The notes under the pieces are model-generated. The model saw nothing but the letters and a program-made list of their open reading frames with translations. It was not told where the DNA came from and ran no database searches. Made by a program: the position numbers and the translations under genes. Shown one piece after another: positions 24,175 through 30,669 of a DNA stretch of 36,742 nt (its first letter is position 1; every line of letters starts with the position of its first letter). The stretch spans positions 1 to 36,742 of the forward strand of contig JASHNQ010000088.1 in the NCBI GenBank assembly GCA_030041545.1, given 5' to 3'. This DNA comes from a candidate division FCPU426 bacterium (GTDB lineage: Bacteria; Oederibacteriota; Muellerivitia; Muellerivitales; Muellerivitaceae).

Positions 24175-24798
24175 ATGAAAGCTAAATTTCCCATCGCTGT
24201 CGCGATCCTGCTCGGGGGCGAAAGCAGCCGGTTCGGCTCGCCTAAGGCTTTCCTGGATTGGAACGGTAAAAGCCTGGCGGCCCACCTAGCCGCGGCCGTG
24301 GCGCCAGTCGTGGAGGAAGTCCTCTTCGTTGGCAAAAACGAGGATCAAATCCCGCCCGATGCCAAGGCCCTTGGCCGGTTCGCGGAGGACAAAACCGGTT
24401 TCCCCGGCCCCTTGGCTGGTTTAGCTGCCGCCCTTACCCAAGCTTCCAAGCCCTGGGTCTTCCTCACCGGTGTGGATATGCCCTATTTAAATGAAACAAC
24501 CCTCAAACAATTCTGGCTCTTTCGGGAAAAGTCCGTTCTGTTGGATGTAGCCGCGCCCTATGTGGAAGGCCGCTGGCAGCCCCTCTGCGCCCTCTGGAAC
24601 CGGCACGCCTTGAAATCCTTGGAGGCTTCCCCGTGGAACAGCTTCCAGCATTTCCTCAACGAAGGCGGCCTCAAGGTGATGAAAATAGGGGAAATCGCTT
24701 TGCGTTCTTTCGATCCGGAGCTGCTATGTTTGAGGAGCTTCAACACCCCCGAAGAATGGCAACGACTAAGAAACTCTGGTAGTGGATCAGTTCAATAA
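24175..24798 (+). CDS. mobA: Molybdenum cofactor guanylyltransferase MobA
   Basis: The 207-aa nucleotidyltransferase attaches GMP to molybdopterin to make the bis-MGD form used by nitrate reductases. Present are AILLGGESSRFGSPKAFLDWNG (the GTP-binding loop, with Glu in place of the more usual Ala/Lys), GFPGPLAGLAAAL, and FLTGVDMPYL with the metal-binding Asp. Having mobA fits a DMSO-reductase-family enzyme such as the nearby narB. Confidence 0.93.
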   Translation: MKAKFPIAVAILLGGESSRFGSPKAFLDWNGKSLAAHLAAAVAPVVEEVLFVGKNEDQIPPDAKALGRFAEDKTGFPGPLAGLAAALTQASKPWVFLTGVDMPYLNETTLKQFWLFREKSVLLDVAAPYVEGRWQPLCALWNRHALKSLEASPWNSFQHFLNEGGLKVMKIGEIALRSFDPELLCLRSFNTPEEWQRLRNSGSGSVQ

Positions 24799-24821
24799 TT
24801 ACCCTCTTTAGGAAACCGGGG

Positions 24822-25052
24822 GGTGTTTACCCGGTAAACACCTAGAACCTAGGGAAGCCGGGGGGCGTTAACCTGGTTAACACCTAGGACCTAATAGGGG
24901 CAGGAGGGTGTCAACCTGCTTAACACCTAGGATCTAGGGGACCAGGGGGGCGTTAACCTGGTTAACACTTAGGGCCAGGGGAGCCAGGGGGTGTTCACCC
25001 GTCGAACACCTAGAACCTAGGGAAGCCAAGGGGTGTTTACCCGGTAAACACT
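24822..25052. repeat. Array of six dyads with about 42-bp period
   Basis: Six dyads of 10 + 1 + 10 bp are centred at 24832, 24874, 24917, 24959, 25000 and 25042 (spacings 42, 43, 42, 41, 42). The first has arms GGTGTTTACC and GGTAAACACC. The others vary as GGCGTTAACC/GGTTAACACC, GGTGTCAACC/GCTTAACACC and GGTGTTCACC/GTCGAACACC. Some changes are paired (T-A to C-G at the sixth position of the fifth dyad). The intervening 21 bp are also related (TAGAACCTAGGGAAGCC and variants). It is not a gene and not CRISPR. Confidence 0.85.
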
Positions 25053-25120
25053 TAGGACCTGGGGCGTGGTGGAAAGGCCTAGCAAGACACAAGGGACTCA
25101 AAGAAAGCCAAAATAGATTA

Positions 25121-25275
25121 AGAACCGGTAACAAAATTAACCCAAACCCTCGCCCCTTGCGGGAGAGGGTAGGGTGAGGGGTGTTTTCGCTAAGTAAAAT
25201 CCACCCTCACCCCGGCCCTCTCCCATCGAGGGAGAGGGGGATAGGCGTTAAAAACGAATTTTGTTACCGGTTCTA
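25121..25275. mobile_element. MITE-like element with 18-bp terminal inverted repeats
   Basis: AGAACCGGTAACAAAATT (25121-25138) and its perfect complement AATTTTGTTACCGGTTCT (25257-25274) enclose a self-complementary interior of GGGAGAGGG and CCCTCACCC words (25148-25240). AGATTA directly precedes the left end (25115-25120) and follows the right end after one base (25276-25281), a possible 6-bp target duplication. There is no coding capacity. Confidence 0.65.
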
Positions 25276-25289
25276 AGATTAGTAGATAC

Positions 25290-25308
25290 CCACGGGCATA
25301 GCCCGTGG
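25290..25308. repeat. Perfect short palindrome
   Basis: CCACGGGC and GCCCGTGG pair perfectly around ATA. It is another member of the short-palindrome class seen at 2486, 4855, 12808, 23586 and 23610. The remaining bases to 25375 hold a TTCTTAGTGCCC fragment of the nonamer family and the GAGG ribosome binding site of the next gene. Confidence 0.7.
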
Positions 25309-25375
25309 AACTCTAACCGGCTCGACTAGAATTCTTTGCCGTTCTTAGTGCCCTTCTTGGTTCAATCGAGGTTTT

Positions 25376-25837
25376 ATGTTCCGTAAATTTAAGTTTGAGC
25401 AGGATTTTTACGACAAACTCCGCTGCATCCCCTTTTCCACCCGCTATAAGCTCGACCTGGCGGGCGTGAAGCTTTCCCTCAAAAGCTGGAACCTCTTCTC
25501 CGAGGAGGAACGGGCCAAACTTTGCGAAATGGATGCCGAAGGCCCGGAATCCGCCCATTACCGGGAACTATTGGTTTCCCTGATTCAAAAGCTCGGCGAA
25601 ACGGCCAAATTCCTAGAGCCAGCCCAACTCGACCAAGAAAAAGCCCAATGGGGAAACCCAGATCATATTCCCGCTGATATATCGTCTAAGATTTCGCAGT
25701 TGGGATTAGAAATCCGGCCGGAAGACTGGAAAAAGTTGGATACTCTGCAGCGTTTCGTATTGTTCAAGCTTTCTCAAGGTAAACACGACCACGTCAACTT
25801 GGGACCCGCATTGAAGGAATTTTTAAAGGATTATTGA
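25376..25837 (+). CDS. Nitrate reductase associated protein, copy 1
   Basis: The 153-aa soluble protein begins FRKFKFEQDFYDKLRCIPFSTRYKLDLAGVKLSLKSW and belongs to the small family named for its association with cyanobacterial nitrate reductase genes. Its biochemical role is unknown. A diverged second copy lies at 32938-33420; both share the FR-FKFE N terminus, P-ST--KL, the ---L---W--- spacing and the late W-KLD--RF-L-K block. Here the gene lies between mobA and the nitrate reductase operon, next to an outer-membrane gene on the other strand. Confidence 0.82.
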   Translation: MFRKFKFEQDFYDKLRCIPFSTRYKLDLAGVKLSLKSWNLFSEEERAKLCEMDAEGPESAHYRELLVSLIQKLGETAKFLEPAQLDQEKAQWGNPDHIPADISSKISQLGLEIRPEDWKKLDTLQRFVLFKLSQGKHDHVNLGPALKEFLKDY

Positions 25838-25989
25838 TAAAGACTTTAATGACGAGTTCTTTTTGGGCTTTCCCTGCCCATTCTAAAACTAACTGTAACT
25901 TTATCTTTGGACCAGTTTTTGGGGGAGGTCAAACACCTCGAGTCACTCTAAAGTGTTGAATGGCGCTCATTGTATCCTTGCGTCGGCTG

Positions 25990-26664
25990 TTAAAGACTTA
26001 TCAGTTTGTATCCAAGGGAAAGCATAAATCCCTGGTTTAATCCCCCGTTGGCCTGGGATTCTTCCGGTGTCGCACCCGGTGGATTCGGCACGGTCGTGTC
26101 GTAAATGCTGTTGTAGCCTATATCGAATCTTCCATCCAAAACAAAACCATACAACTCAAAAGACAAACCAAAATCCAACCCCGTGTCAAAAGCGTCAAAA
26201 TGACCCACGTTCGCCCCGCTCAAAACCGGGCCGGGGTTGGGATAAAGCCCATGGATCATCGTGGCGAAATAGGGGCCGGCCAGGAAATGGGTCGTGAATT
26301 GGCCTATCGTTAAAAACTTCACCTTCAACAGCAAAGGCATTTCCAAATAAGGATATTGGTAAGGTTGCGATCCGTCCCACATATTCCCTTTTAGGACAAA
26401 AAGGGCCTCGGGTTGGAAATGAAGGGAATCGGTCAATGGGCAATCGGCGAAAACCCCTGCGTTAAAACCAGGGAACTGGAACCCGCCGGATTCGTTCCCG
26501 AATATAACGTATGAATTCGGGAAAATGGTGTACCAAGCCGGGCCCCCTTTTATCCCCAATTCAATGGGAGACCCCAAGGCCAATATCGGGTTAAGGAGGA
26601 TCAACAAACAAAGAACTGGAATTTTTAATTTCAGATTCCACCTCTTTCTGGGCCGAGGATACAA
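25990..26664 (-). CDS. Outer-membrane beta-barrel protein (PorT/OmpW-like size)
   Basis: The roughly 224-aa protein has a signal peptide (LKIPVLCLLILLNPILALG, cleavage before SPIELG). Barrel-like strands follow (IELGIKGGPAWY, FNAGVFADCPLTDSLHFQPEALFVLKG, EMPLLLKVKF, THFLAGPYFAT, FDTGLDFGLSFELYGFVLDGRFDIGYN, GFMLSLGYKLISL), as in the OMP_b-brl_2/PorT group. TTG 26664 has AAAGG five bases upstream and is preferred; GTG 26727 would start within a large inverted repeat. It is convergent to the nitrate-associated gene; 25838-25989 between them shows no gene. Confidence 0.72.
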   Translation of the reverse strand: MYPRPRKRWNLKLKIPVLCLLILLNPILALGSPIELGIKGGPAWYTIFPNSYVIFGNESGGFQFPGFNAGVFADCPLTDSLHFQPEALFVLKGNMWDGSQPYQYPYLEMPLLLKVKFLTIGQFTTHFLAGPYFATMIHGLYPNPGPVLSGANVGHFDAFDTGLDFGLSFELYGFVLDGRFDIGYNSIYDTTVPNPPGATPEESQANGGLNQGFMLSLGYKLISL

Positions 26665-26695
26665 AATGACCTTTGACTTGCCCCCGTTATTTGTC

Positions 26696-26786
26696 CACTT
26701 ACTGATGTTTGCATTATTGAGTGACACCGAACGCTTGTCCAGATATAGCGTTTGGTGTCACCGTAATATGTGAACATCAGCAAGTC
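26696..26786. repeat. Large imperfect inverted repeat with a 14-bp core
   Basis: GTGACACCGAACGC (26721-26734) and GCGTTTGGTGTCAC (26748-26761) match in 13 of 14 positions. Outer parts CACTTACTGATGTT and AACATCAGCAAGT extend each arm to about 39 nt. The loop is 13 nt. The rest of 26787-26950 shows no convincing gene. Confidence 0.7.
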
Positions 26787-26952
26787 ACGCTTATAGACCG
26801 TAAACATTCATCCCCTGCTCCCCTAAAAAACCTATCAAGGTTTTGGGCCACGGAAACCGTCAAACTGCTGGGCTCACCGATAGCGGCCACCAGGAGGATT
26901 CCTGCGGCTAGGACCTTTTCTATGATCTCAAAGAAACCCTCCTTGTACTAAC

Positions 26953-26981
26953 TGGAACCCAAATGGTACCATTATGGAACC
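26953..26981 (+). promoter_or_regulatory. Operator-like region of the VapBC-type operon
   Basis: The perfect 12-bp palindrome AATGGTACCATT (26962-26973) is framed by two direct TGGAACC words (26953-26959 and 26975-26981), 22 bp apart, or two helical turns. Ribbon-helix-helix antitoxins normally bind such sites in their own promoter. It lies 16-44 nt before the antitoxin ATG. Confidence 0.6.
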
Positions 26982-26996
26982 AAATCGGAGGTAGCT

Positions 26997-27248
26997 ATGA
27001 GCGCGTTAACAATTAAAAACGTACCGAAAGAAATTCACGAACGGTTAAAAAAGCAGGCGGAAAAAAATCACCGAAGCCTGAATCAAGAAATCCTTCACGT
27101 TCTTGAACAGGCAACGGAAAAAGACAATCTTTATACCACTCCCGAAAAAGAGGCTTTTATTCTTAAGGCCCGGGAAATCCGGGCGAAATTCAAACGTCCC
27201 CTCACGTTGGCGGAAATCAACAAAGCCAAAAAACAAGGGCGCTTGTGA
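26997..27248 (+). CDS. Ribbon-helix-helix antitoxin (FitA/VapB-like)
   Basis: The 83-aa protein has a ribbon-helix-helix N terminus (ALTIKNVPKEIHERLKKQAEKNHRSLNQEILHVLEQA), as in FitA-type antitoxins. A C-terminal tail (about residues 45-83) would wrap the toxin. GGAGG precedes ATG 26997. Its stop overlaps the toxin start by 4 bp. Confidence 0.88.
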   Translation: MSALTIKNVPKEIHERLKKQAEKNHRSLNQEILHVLEQATEKDNLYTTPEKEAFILKAREIRAKFKRPLTLAEINKAKKQGRL

Positions 27249-27652
27249 TCTCAGTCGACACAAATGTCATTTTGGCTTTTTGTTCCATATCAGGCGTCTC
27301 GGAAGTTGCTGAAAACCTCTATATTAAAGACTCGGAATGGCACGCGCCCTTGCTTTGGATTTCCGAGTTTCGGAACATCCTCATGTTTTACCATCGCCAA
27401 CGCCTTATTTCCCTTCAAGTTTGCGAGGAAGCCTTGGAGTTGGCCCACGGAATTATGCCTGCCGGCAGAACCCATCTCGTCGAAGACCGTCACGTAGTGG
27501 ACTTGGCGGTCCGTTCGGGATGTTCGGGTTATGACTGCGAATACGTAGCGATAGCGGAAATACTGGACGTTCGGCTCCTGACATGGGATAAACAGATACT
27601 CCGCCAATTTCCCAAAAAGGCCATTACGCCGGAAGATTTTTTGAAATTGTAA
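27245..27652 (+). CDS. vapC: PIN-domain toxin (VapC family)
   Basis: The 135-aa PIN-domain ribonuclease has acidic active-site residues visible as Asp5 (ISVDTN), Glu41 (WISEFRN), the Asp of SGYDCEYVAIA (about 98) and the Asp of LLTWDKQIL (about 115). Family toxins cleave initiator tRNA or rRNA. GTG 27245 overlaps the antitoxin stop. The pair sits immediately upstream of the nitrate reductase promoter region. Confidence 0.9.
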   Translation: MISVDTNVILAFCSISGVSEVAENLYIKDSEWHAPLLWISEFRNILMFYHRQRLISLQVCEEALELAHGIMPAGRTHLVEDRHVVDLAVRSGCSGYDCEYVAIAEILDVRLLTWDKQILRQFPKKAITPEDFLKL

Positions 27653-27923
27653 GTTTATTTCCCAACCTTTCGTACTTGTTAAGAAATCGTTAAGATCCGC
27701 CCCAATTTGTTGGAACACATCCACAGTTTGGTTCCCACACTCCCTTATTGTTTCTACATTTTTGTACCGCCTTCTTCTCCCCTTAGACCTGACTTTCTCC
27801 CGGTAAAGTTCAAAGTGCCGAGTTTAACAGTCAAAAAGAAAATTTAACCTGCTCGCCTGCCTTGTCGAACCCTTTTCCGCCTCAAAAAGTTGTTTCCCCG
27901 CTCCAACGGCGTTGAAACCACCT

Positions 27924-27939
27924 TGGTACAAGTTTTGCT
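27924..27939 (+). promoter_or_regulatory. Sigma-54 promoter of the nitrate reductase gene
   Basis: TGGTACAAGTTTTGCT matches TGGCAYR-N4-TTGCW with a single C-to-T difference. GG (27925-27926) and GC (27937-27938) are 10 nt apart, and the -12 half TTGCTTT is perfect. Transcription would start near 27950, which requires the ATG at 27970 rather than an upstream TTG. The rest of 27653-27923 holds no gene; no NtrC-type enhancer was recognised. Confidence 0.72.
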
Positions 27940-27969
27940 TTACCATTGCCCGGAAGTTCGAGGTTTACC

Positions 27970-30108
27970 ATGACGCTTTCCATGCAACCGGCCGTCTCGG
28001 GTTGGGAACCGGGGCTCAGCCGTTTCAACACCCACTGCAGTTACTGCGCGCTGCAATGCGCCCTCAAGATGAAGGTGGATACCGCCCAAAACCGGGTCAT
28101 CAAGGTCTGGGGGCGGCGGGACTTCCCCACCAACCGGGGCCTCTCCTGCGTCAAGGGCCAAACCGCCCACCAGCAAATCAACCATGCCGACCGCCTGACC
28201 CAGCCCCTGCTTCGCGAAGGAAAGGAAGGCCCTTTCCACGAGGTTTCCTGGGATGAAGCCCTGGATTTCACGGCCCAACAACTCCAGGAGGTCCAGAAAA
28301 CCCACGGCGCTGATTCAGCGGCGGTCTTCGGCGGCGGTGCCCTAACCAACGAGGCGGTGTACCTGTTGGGCAAATTCGCCCGCGTGGCCCTTAAAACCCG
28401 CAACATCGACTACAACGGCCGCTATTGCATGTCCTCAGCCGCCGCGGCCCAAAACACCTCTTTCGGCGTGGACCGGGGCCTGAATTTCCCCCTCTCCGAC
28501 ATCCTGGAATCCCGTTGCATCCTCCTGGTGGGGGCCAACGTGGCCGAATGCCTTCCACCCATCCAGGTTTTCCTCAAGCGGGCCCAAAAACACGGGGCCC
28601 GGCTGATCGTGGCCGATCCGCGTCACTCCAAAACTTCCGAGATCGCGGATTTGAAGCTCATGCCCCGCCCAGGCACGGACTCGGCCTTGGCCTTGGCCCT
28701 TTTGGCGGAAGTGGTGGCCCAGGGGGGCGTGGACCAGGATTACTTGAACCTTCGGGTCACGGGGTTCGATCCGGTTTTAGCCTTTGCCCGCGGCTTTGAC
28801 GCCAAATGGGGTGAGAAAATAACGGGCGTCCCGGACCTTTTGATCAGCCAGGCCGCGAACTGGCTCATCCGTTTCAAGCCTTCCCTCATCCTCACCGGCC
28901 GGGGCGCGGAGCAGCACAGCAAGGGCGTGGACACGGTCCAGGCCTTCATCAACCTGGCGCTGGCCTTGGGACAAGTGGGAAAGCTGGGCGGGGGCTTCGG
29001 CACATTGACCGGCCAAGGCAACGGCCAGGGCGGCCGGGAACACGGCCAAAAGGCCGACCAGCTCCCAGGCTACCGCCTGATTGAAAACCAAAAGGACCGC
29101 GAAACCGTTGCCAAGGCCTGGGGCATTGAGGAAAAAGACCTTCCCCGTAAGGGGTTGTCCGCACAGGAAATCCTTCAAGCCGCCGATACCGGTGCCATCA
29201 AAGCCATGTGGGTGGTGGGTTCCAACCCGGCAGTGTCCGCGCCCAACGGAAACCGGATGAAAAACGCCCTGTCCAACCTGTCTTTCCTGGCGGTCTCGGA
29301 TTTCTTCTTTTCCGAAACCTGCCAAGCCGCCCAGGTGGTCTTCCCCGCCACCCTCTTCGCGGAAGAAGACGGCACCATGACCAATATCGAGGGCCGTTGT
29401 GTGTTGCGCCGCGCGGGCGTGAAACCGCCCGGCCAGGCCCGCGCGGACTGGAAGGTGATCGTGGGCTTGGCCCAAAGATTGGGCGCGGGCAAATACTTTG
29501 ATTTCCCCAACACCGAAGCCATTTTCAACGAACTGGCGCGGGTGACCGCCGGTTCCCGCGCCGATTACAGCGGCATGAACTACAGCAAACTGGAGCGCAA
29601 CAAGGGGCTTTTTTGGCCCTGCCCCGACGCCAACCATGCCGGGACGCAGCGGCTTTTTGAATATGCCTTCTTCCACCCGGACGGCAAGGCCAAGATGCGG
29701 CTGGTGGAGAACAAAGAAAGCGCCGAGATGCCCGATGAAACTTATCCCTACCGCCTCACCACCGGGCGCGTCCTGGAACATTACCTCTCAGGCAACCAAA
29801 CCCGGCGGATTGCGCCTTTGATGGCCGCCATCTCCGAGCCCTTCGTGGAAGTCAGCGAAAAGTTGTCGCAGAGGCTGGGTCTGAATCCTGGCCGGAAAGT
29901 GACCTTGGAAACCCGCCGGGGCAAGGTCAGCCTGGCTTGGAAGGCCAGCGCCCACCAGGAGGAGTCCACCCTTTTCGTGCCTTTCCATTGGGGTGGGGAG
30001 AAGTCGGTGAACCTCCTGACCCAGGAGGCGCTGGACCCGGTGAGCCGCATGCCGGAGTTCAAGGTTTGCGCGGCCAACTTGACGCAGGACGGGGCCAAGG
30101 AAATATGA
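27970..30108 (+). CDS. narB: Assimilatory nitrate reductase catalytic subunit (NarB/NasA type, Mo-bis-MGD)
   Basis: The 712-aa cytoplasmic enzyme reduces nitrate to nitrite. The N-terminal 4Fe-4S motif is C23-x2-C26-x3-C30...C60 (THCSYCALQC, GLSCVKG). The Mo ligand is Cys153 in NGRYCMSSAAAAQ. Molybdopterin-binding segments include ILLVGANVAECLPP, IVADPRHSKTSEIAD, LTGRGAEQHSKGVDTV, GKLGGGFGTLTGQGNGQGGREHG, VVGSNPAVSAPN and the C-terminal RLTTGRVLEHYLSGNQTRR. There is no extra C-terminal 2Fe-2S domain and no FAD subunit, so ferredoxin is the probable donor. ATG 27970 has GAGG six bases upstream and agrees with the sigma-54 start. Confidence 0.93.
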   Translation: MTLSMQPAVSGWEPGLSRFNTHCSYCALQCALKMKVDTAQNRVIKVWGRRDFPTNRGLSCVKGQTAHQQINHADRLTQPLLREGKEGPFHEVSWDEALDFTAQQLQEVQKTHGADSAAVFGGGALTNEAVYLLGKFARVALKTRNIDYNGRYCMSSAAAAQNTSFGVDRGLNFPLSDILESRCILLVGANVAECLPPIQVFLKRAQKHGARLIVADPRHSKTSEIADLKLMPRPGTDSALALALLAEVVAQGGVDQDYLNLRVTGFDPVLAFARGFDAKWGEKITGVPDLLISQAANWLIRFKPSLILTGRGAEQHSKGVDTVQAFINLALALGQVGKLGGGFGTLTGQGNGQGGREHGQKADQLPGYRLIENQKDRETVAKAWGIEEKDLPRKGLSAQEILQAADTGAIKAMWVVGSNPAVSAPNGNRMKNALSNLSFLAVSDFFFSETCQAAQVVFPATLFAEEDGTMTNIEGRCVLRRAGVKPPGQARADWKVIVGLAQRLGAGKYFDFPNTEAIFNELARVTAGSRADYSGMNYSKLERNKGLFWPCPDANHAGTQRLFEYAFFHPDGKAKMRLVENKESAEMPDETYPYRLTTGRVLEHYLSGNQTRRIAPLMAAISEPFVEVSEKLSQRLGLNPGRKVTLETRRGKVSLAWKASAHQEESTLFVPFHWGGEKSVNLLTQEALDPVSRMPEFKVCAANLTQDGAKEI

Positions 30109-30240
30109 ACCACGAAGACACTAAGGGCACCAAGAACGACAAAAACCAAAATTTGATTTTTGAAGTCTCCCAACATCATTGCTTTTGGGTGTTCTTAGTG
30201 CCCTTTGTGGGATGCGAAGCATCCTTGTGGTTCAAAACAA
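30109..30240. repeat. Nonamer inverted repeat with a nested palindrome between narB and the first P-II gene
   Basis: The left arm is CACGAAGA, CACTAAGGG, CACCAAGAA (30111-30136). The inverted right arm is GTTCTTAGTGCCCTTTGTGG (30191-30210). The right arm is interrupted by GATGCGAAGCATCC (30211-30224), a hairpin, and TTGTGG occurs directly on both sides of it (30205-30210 and 30225-30230). Confidence 0.8.
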
Positions 30241-30257
30241 GATAAAAGGAAACAACC

Positions 30258-30605
30258 ATGATCAAGGAAATCATCGCCGTTATTAGGACCGGAAAATGGG
30301 CCGAGACCCTGATCAAACTTGAGGAAATCGGCATCGTCGGATTCACCCGCCAGCGAGTTTATGGGCGGGGCAAGCAGCGCGGCCTTCGGTACAGCGCGGA
30401 CGGGGAGGAAAGCAAGGGCATCAGTTTCTTGCCCAAGTGGATGGTAACGATCGTGGTGGAGGATTCCAAGGTGGACGCGGTGGTGGCGGCGCTGGTCAAG
30501 GCCAACCGCACCGGGGAAATTGGGGATGGGAAGATCTTCATCTGCCCCGTGGCCGATTCCGTCCGCATCCGCACCAACGAGAGCGAGGAATACGCCCTCA
30601 ACTGA
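30258..30605 (+). CDS. P-II family regulatory protein, NifI2-like
   Basis: The 115-aa protein has the P-II fold: MIKEIIAVIRTGKWAETLIKLEEIGI, then GRGKQRGL opening the T-loop, WMVTIVVEDSKVDAVVAALVKANRTG, the ATP-binding B-loop GEIGDGKIFICPV and the C-loop RIRTNE. The T-loop lacks the uridylylatable Tyr of GlnB/GlnK. The FLPKWMVTIVV and GKIFICPVADSVRIRT segments look like NifI2, the archaeal nitrogenase-operon P-II. It lies 64 bp upstream of nirA. P-II proteins sense 2-oxoglutarate, ATP and ADP; the partner here is likely NirA, NarB or NarK (inference). AAGGA precedes the ATG. Confidence 0.88.
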   Translation: MIKEIIAVIRTGKWAETLIKLEEIGIVGFTRQRVYGRGKQRGLRYSADGEESKGISFLPKWMVTIVVEDSKVDAVVAALVKANRTGEIGDGKIFICPVADSVRIRTNESEEYALN

Positions 30606-30613
30606 TAACAAAG

Positions 30614-30644
30614 TTAGGAATTAGGAGTGAGGAGTTAGAAGTTA
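30614..30644. repeat. Tandem TTAGGAG-type heptamers
   Basis: TTAGGAA, TTAGGAG, TGAGGAG, TTAGAAG, TTA occupy most of the 64-bp gap between the P-II gene and nirA. The nirA ribosome binding site AAGGAGAGG follows. Confidence 0.7.
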
Positions 30645-30669
30645 AAACTCCAAACCCAAGGAGAGGCTT

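Noticed and set aside
24822-25052. CRISPR array
   Set aside because: The inter-dyad segments are related to each other rather than unique, the units are internally symmetric and vary at many positions, and no cas gene is nearby.
24822-25052. Integron attC sites
   Set aside because: There are no gene cassettes between the dyads, the units are only about 42 bp apart, and no integrase is seen.
24934-25134. Minus-strand open frame with a repeating peptide
   Set aside because: The repetition follows from the DNA repeat. Unit lengths of 41-43 bp shift the frame, there is no ribosome binding site, and the composition is atypical.
26790-26945. Small minus-strand membrane peptide (LAAGILLVAAIGEPSS)
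   Set aside because: The frame has no ATG, GTG or TTG start downstream of the AAGGAGG-like site. It may be a gene remnant, but nothing identifies it.
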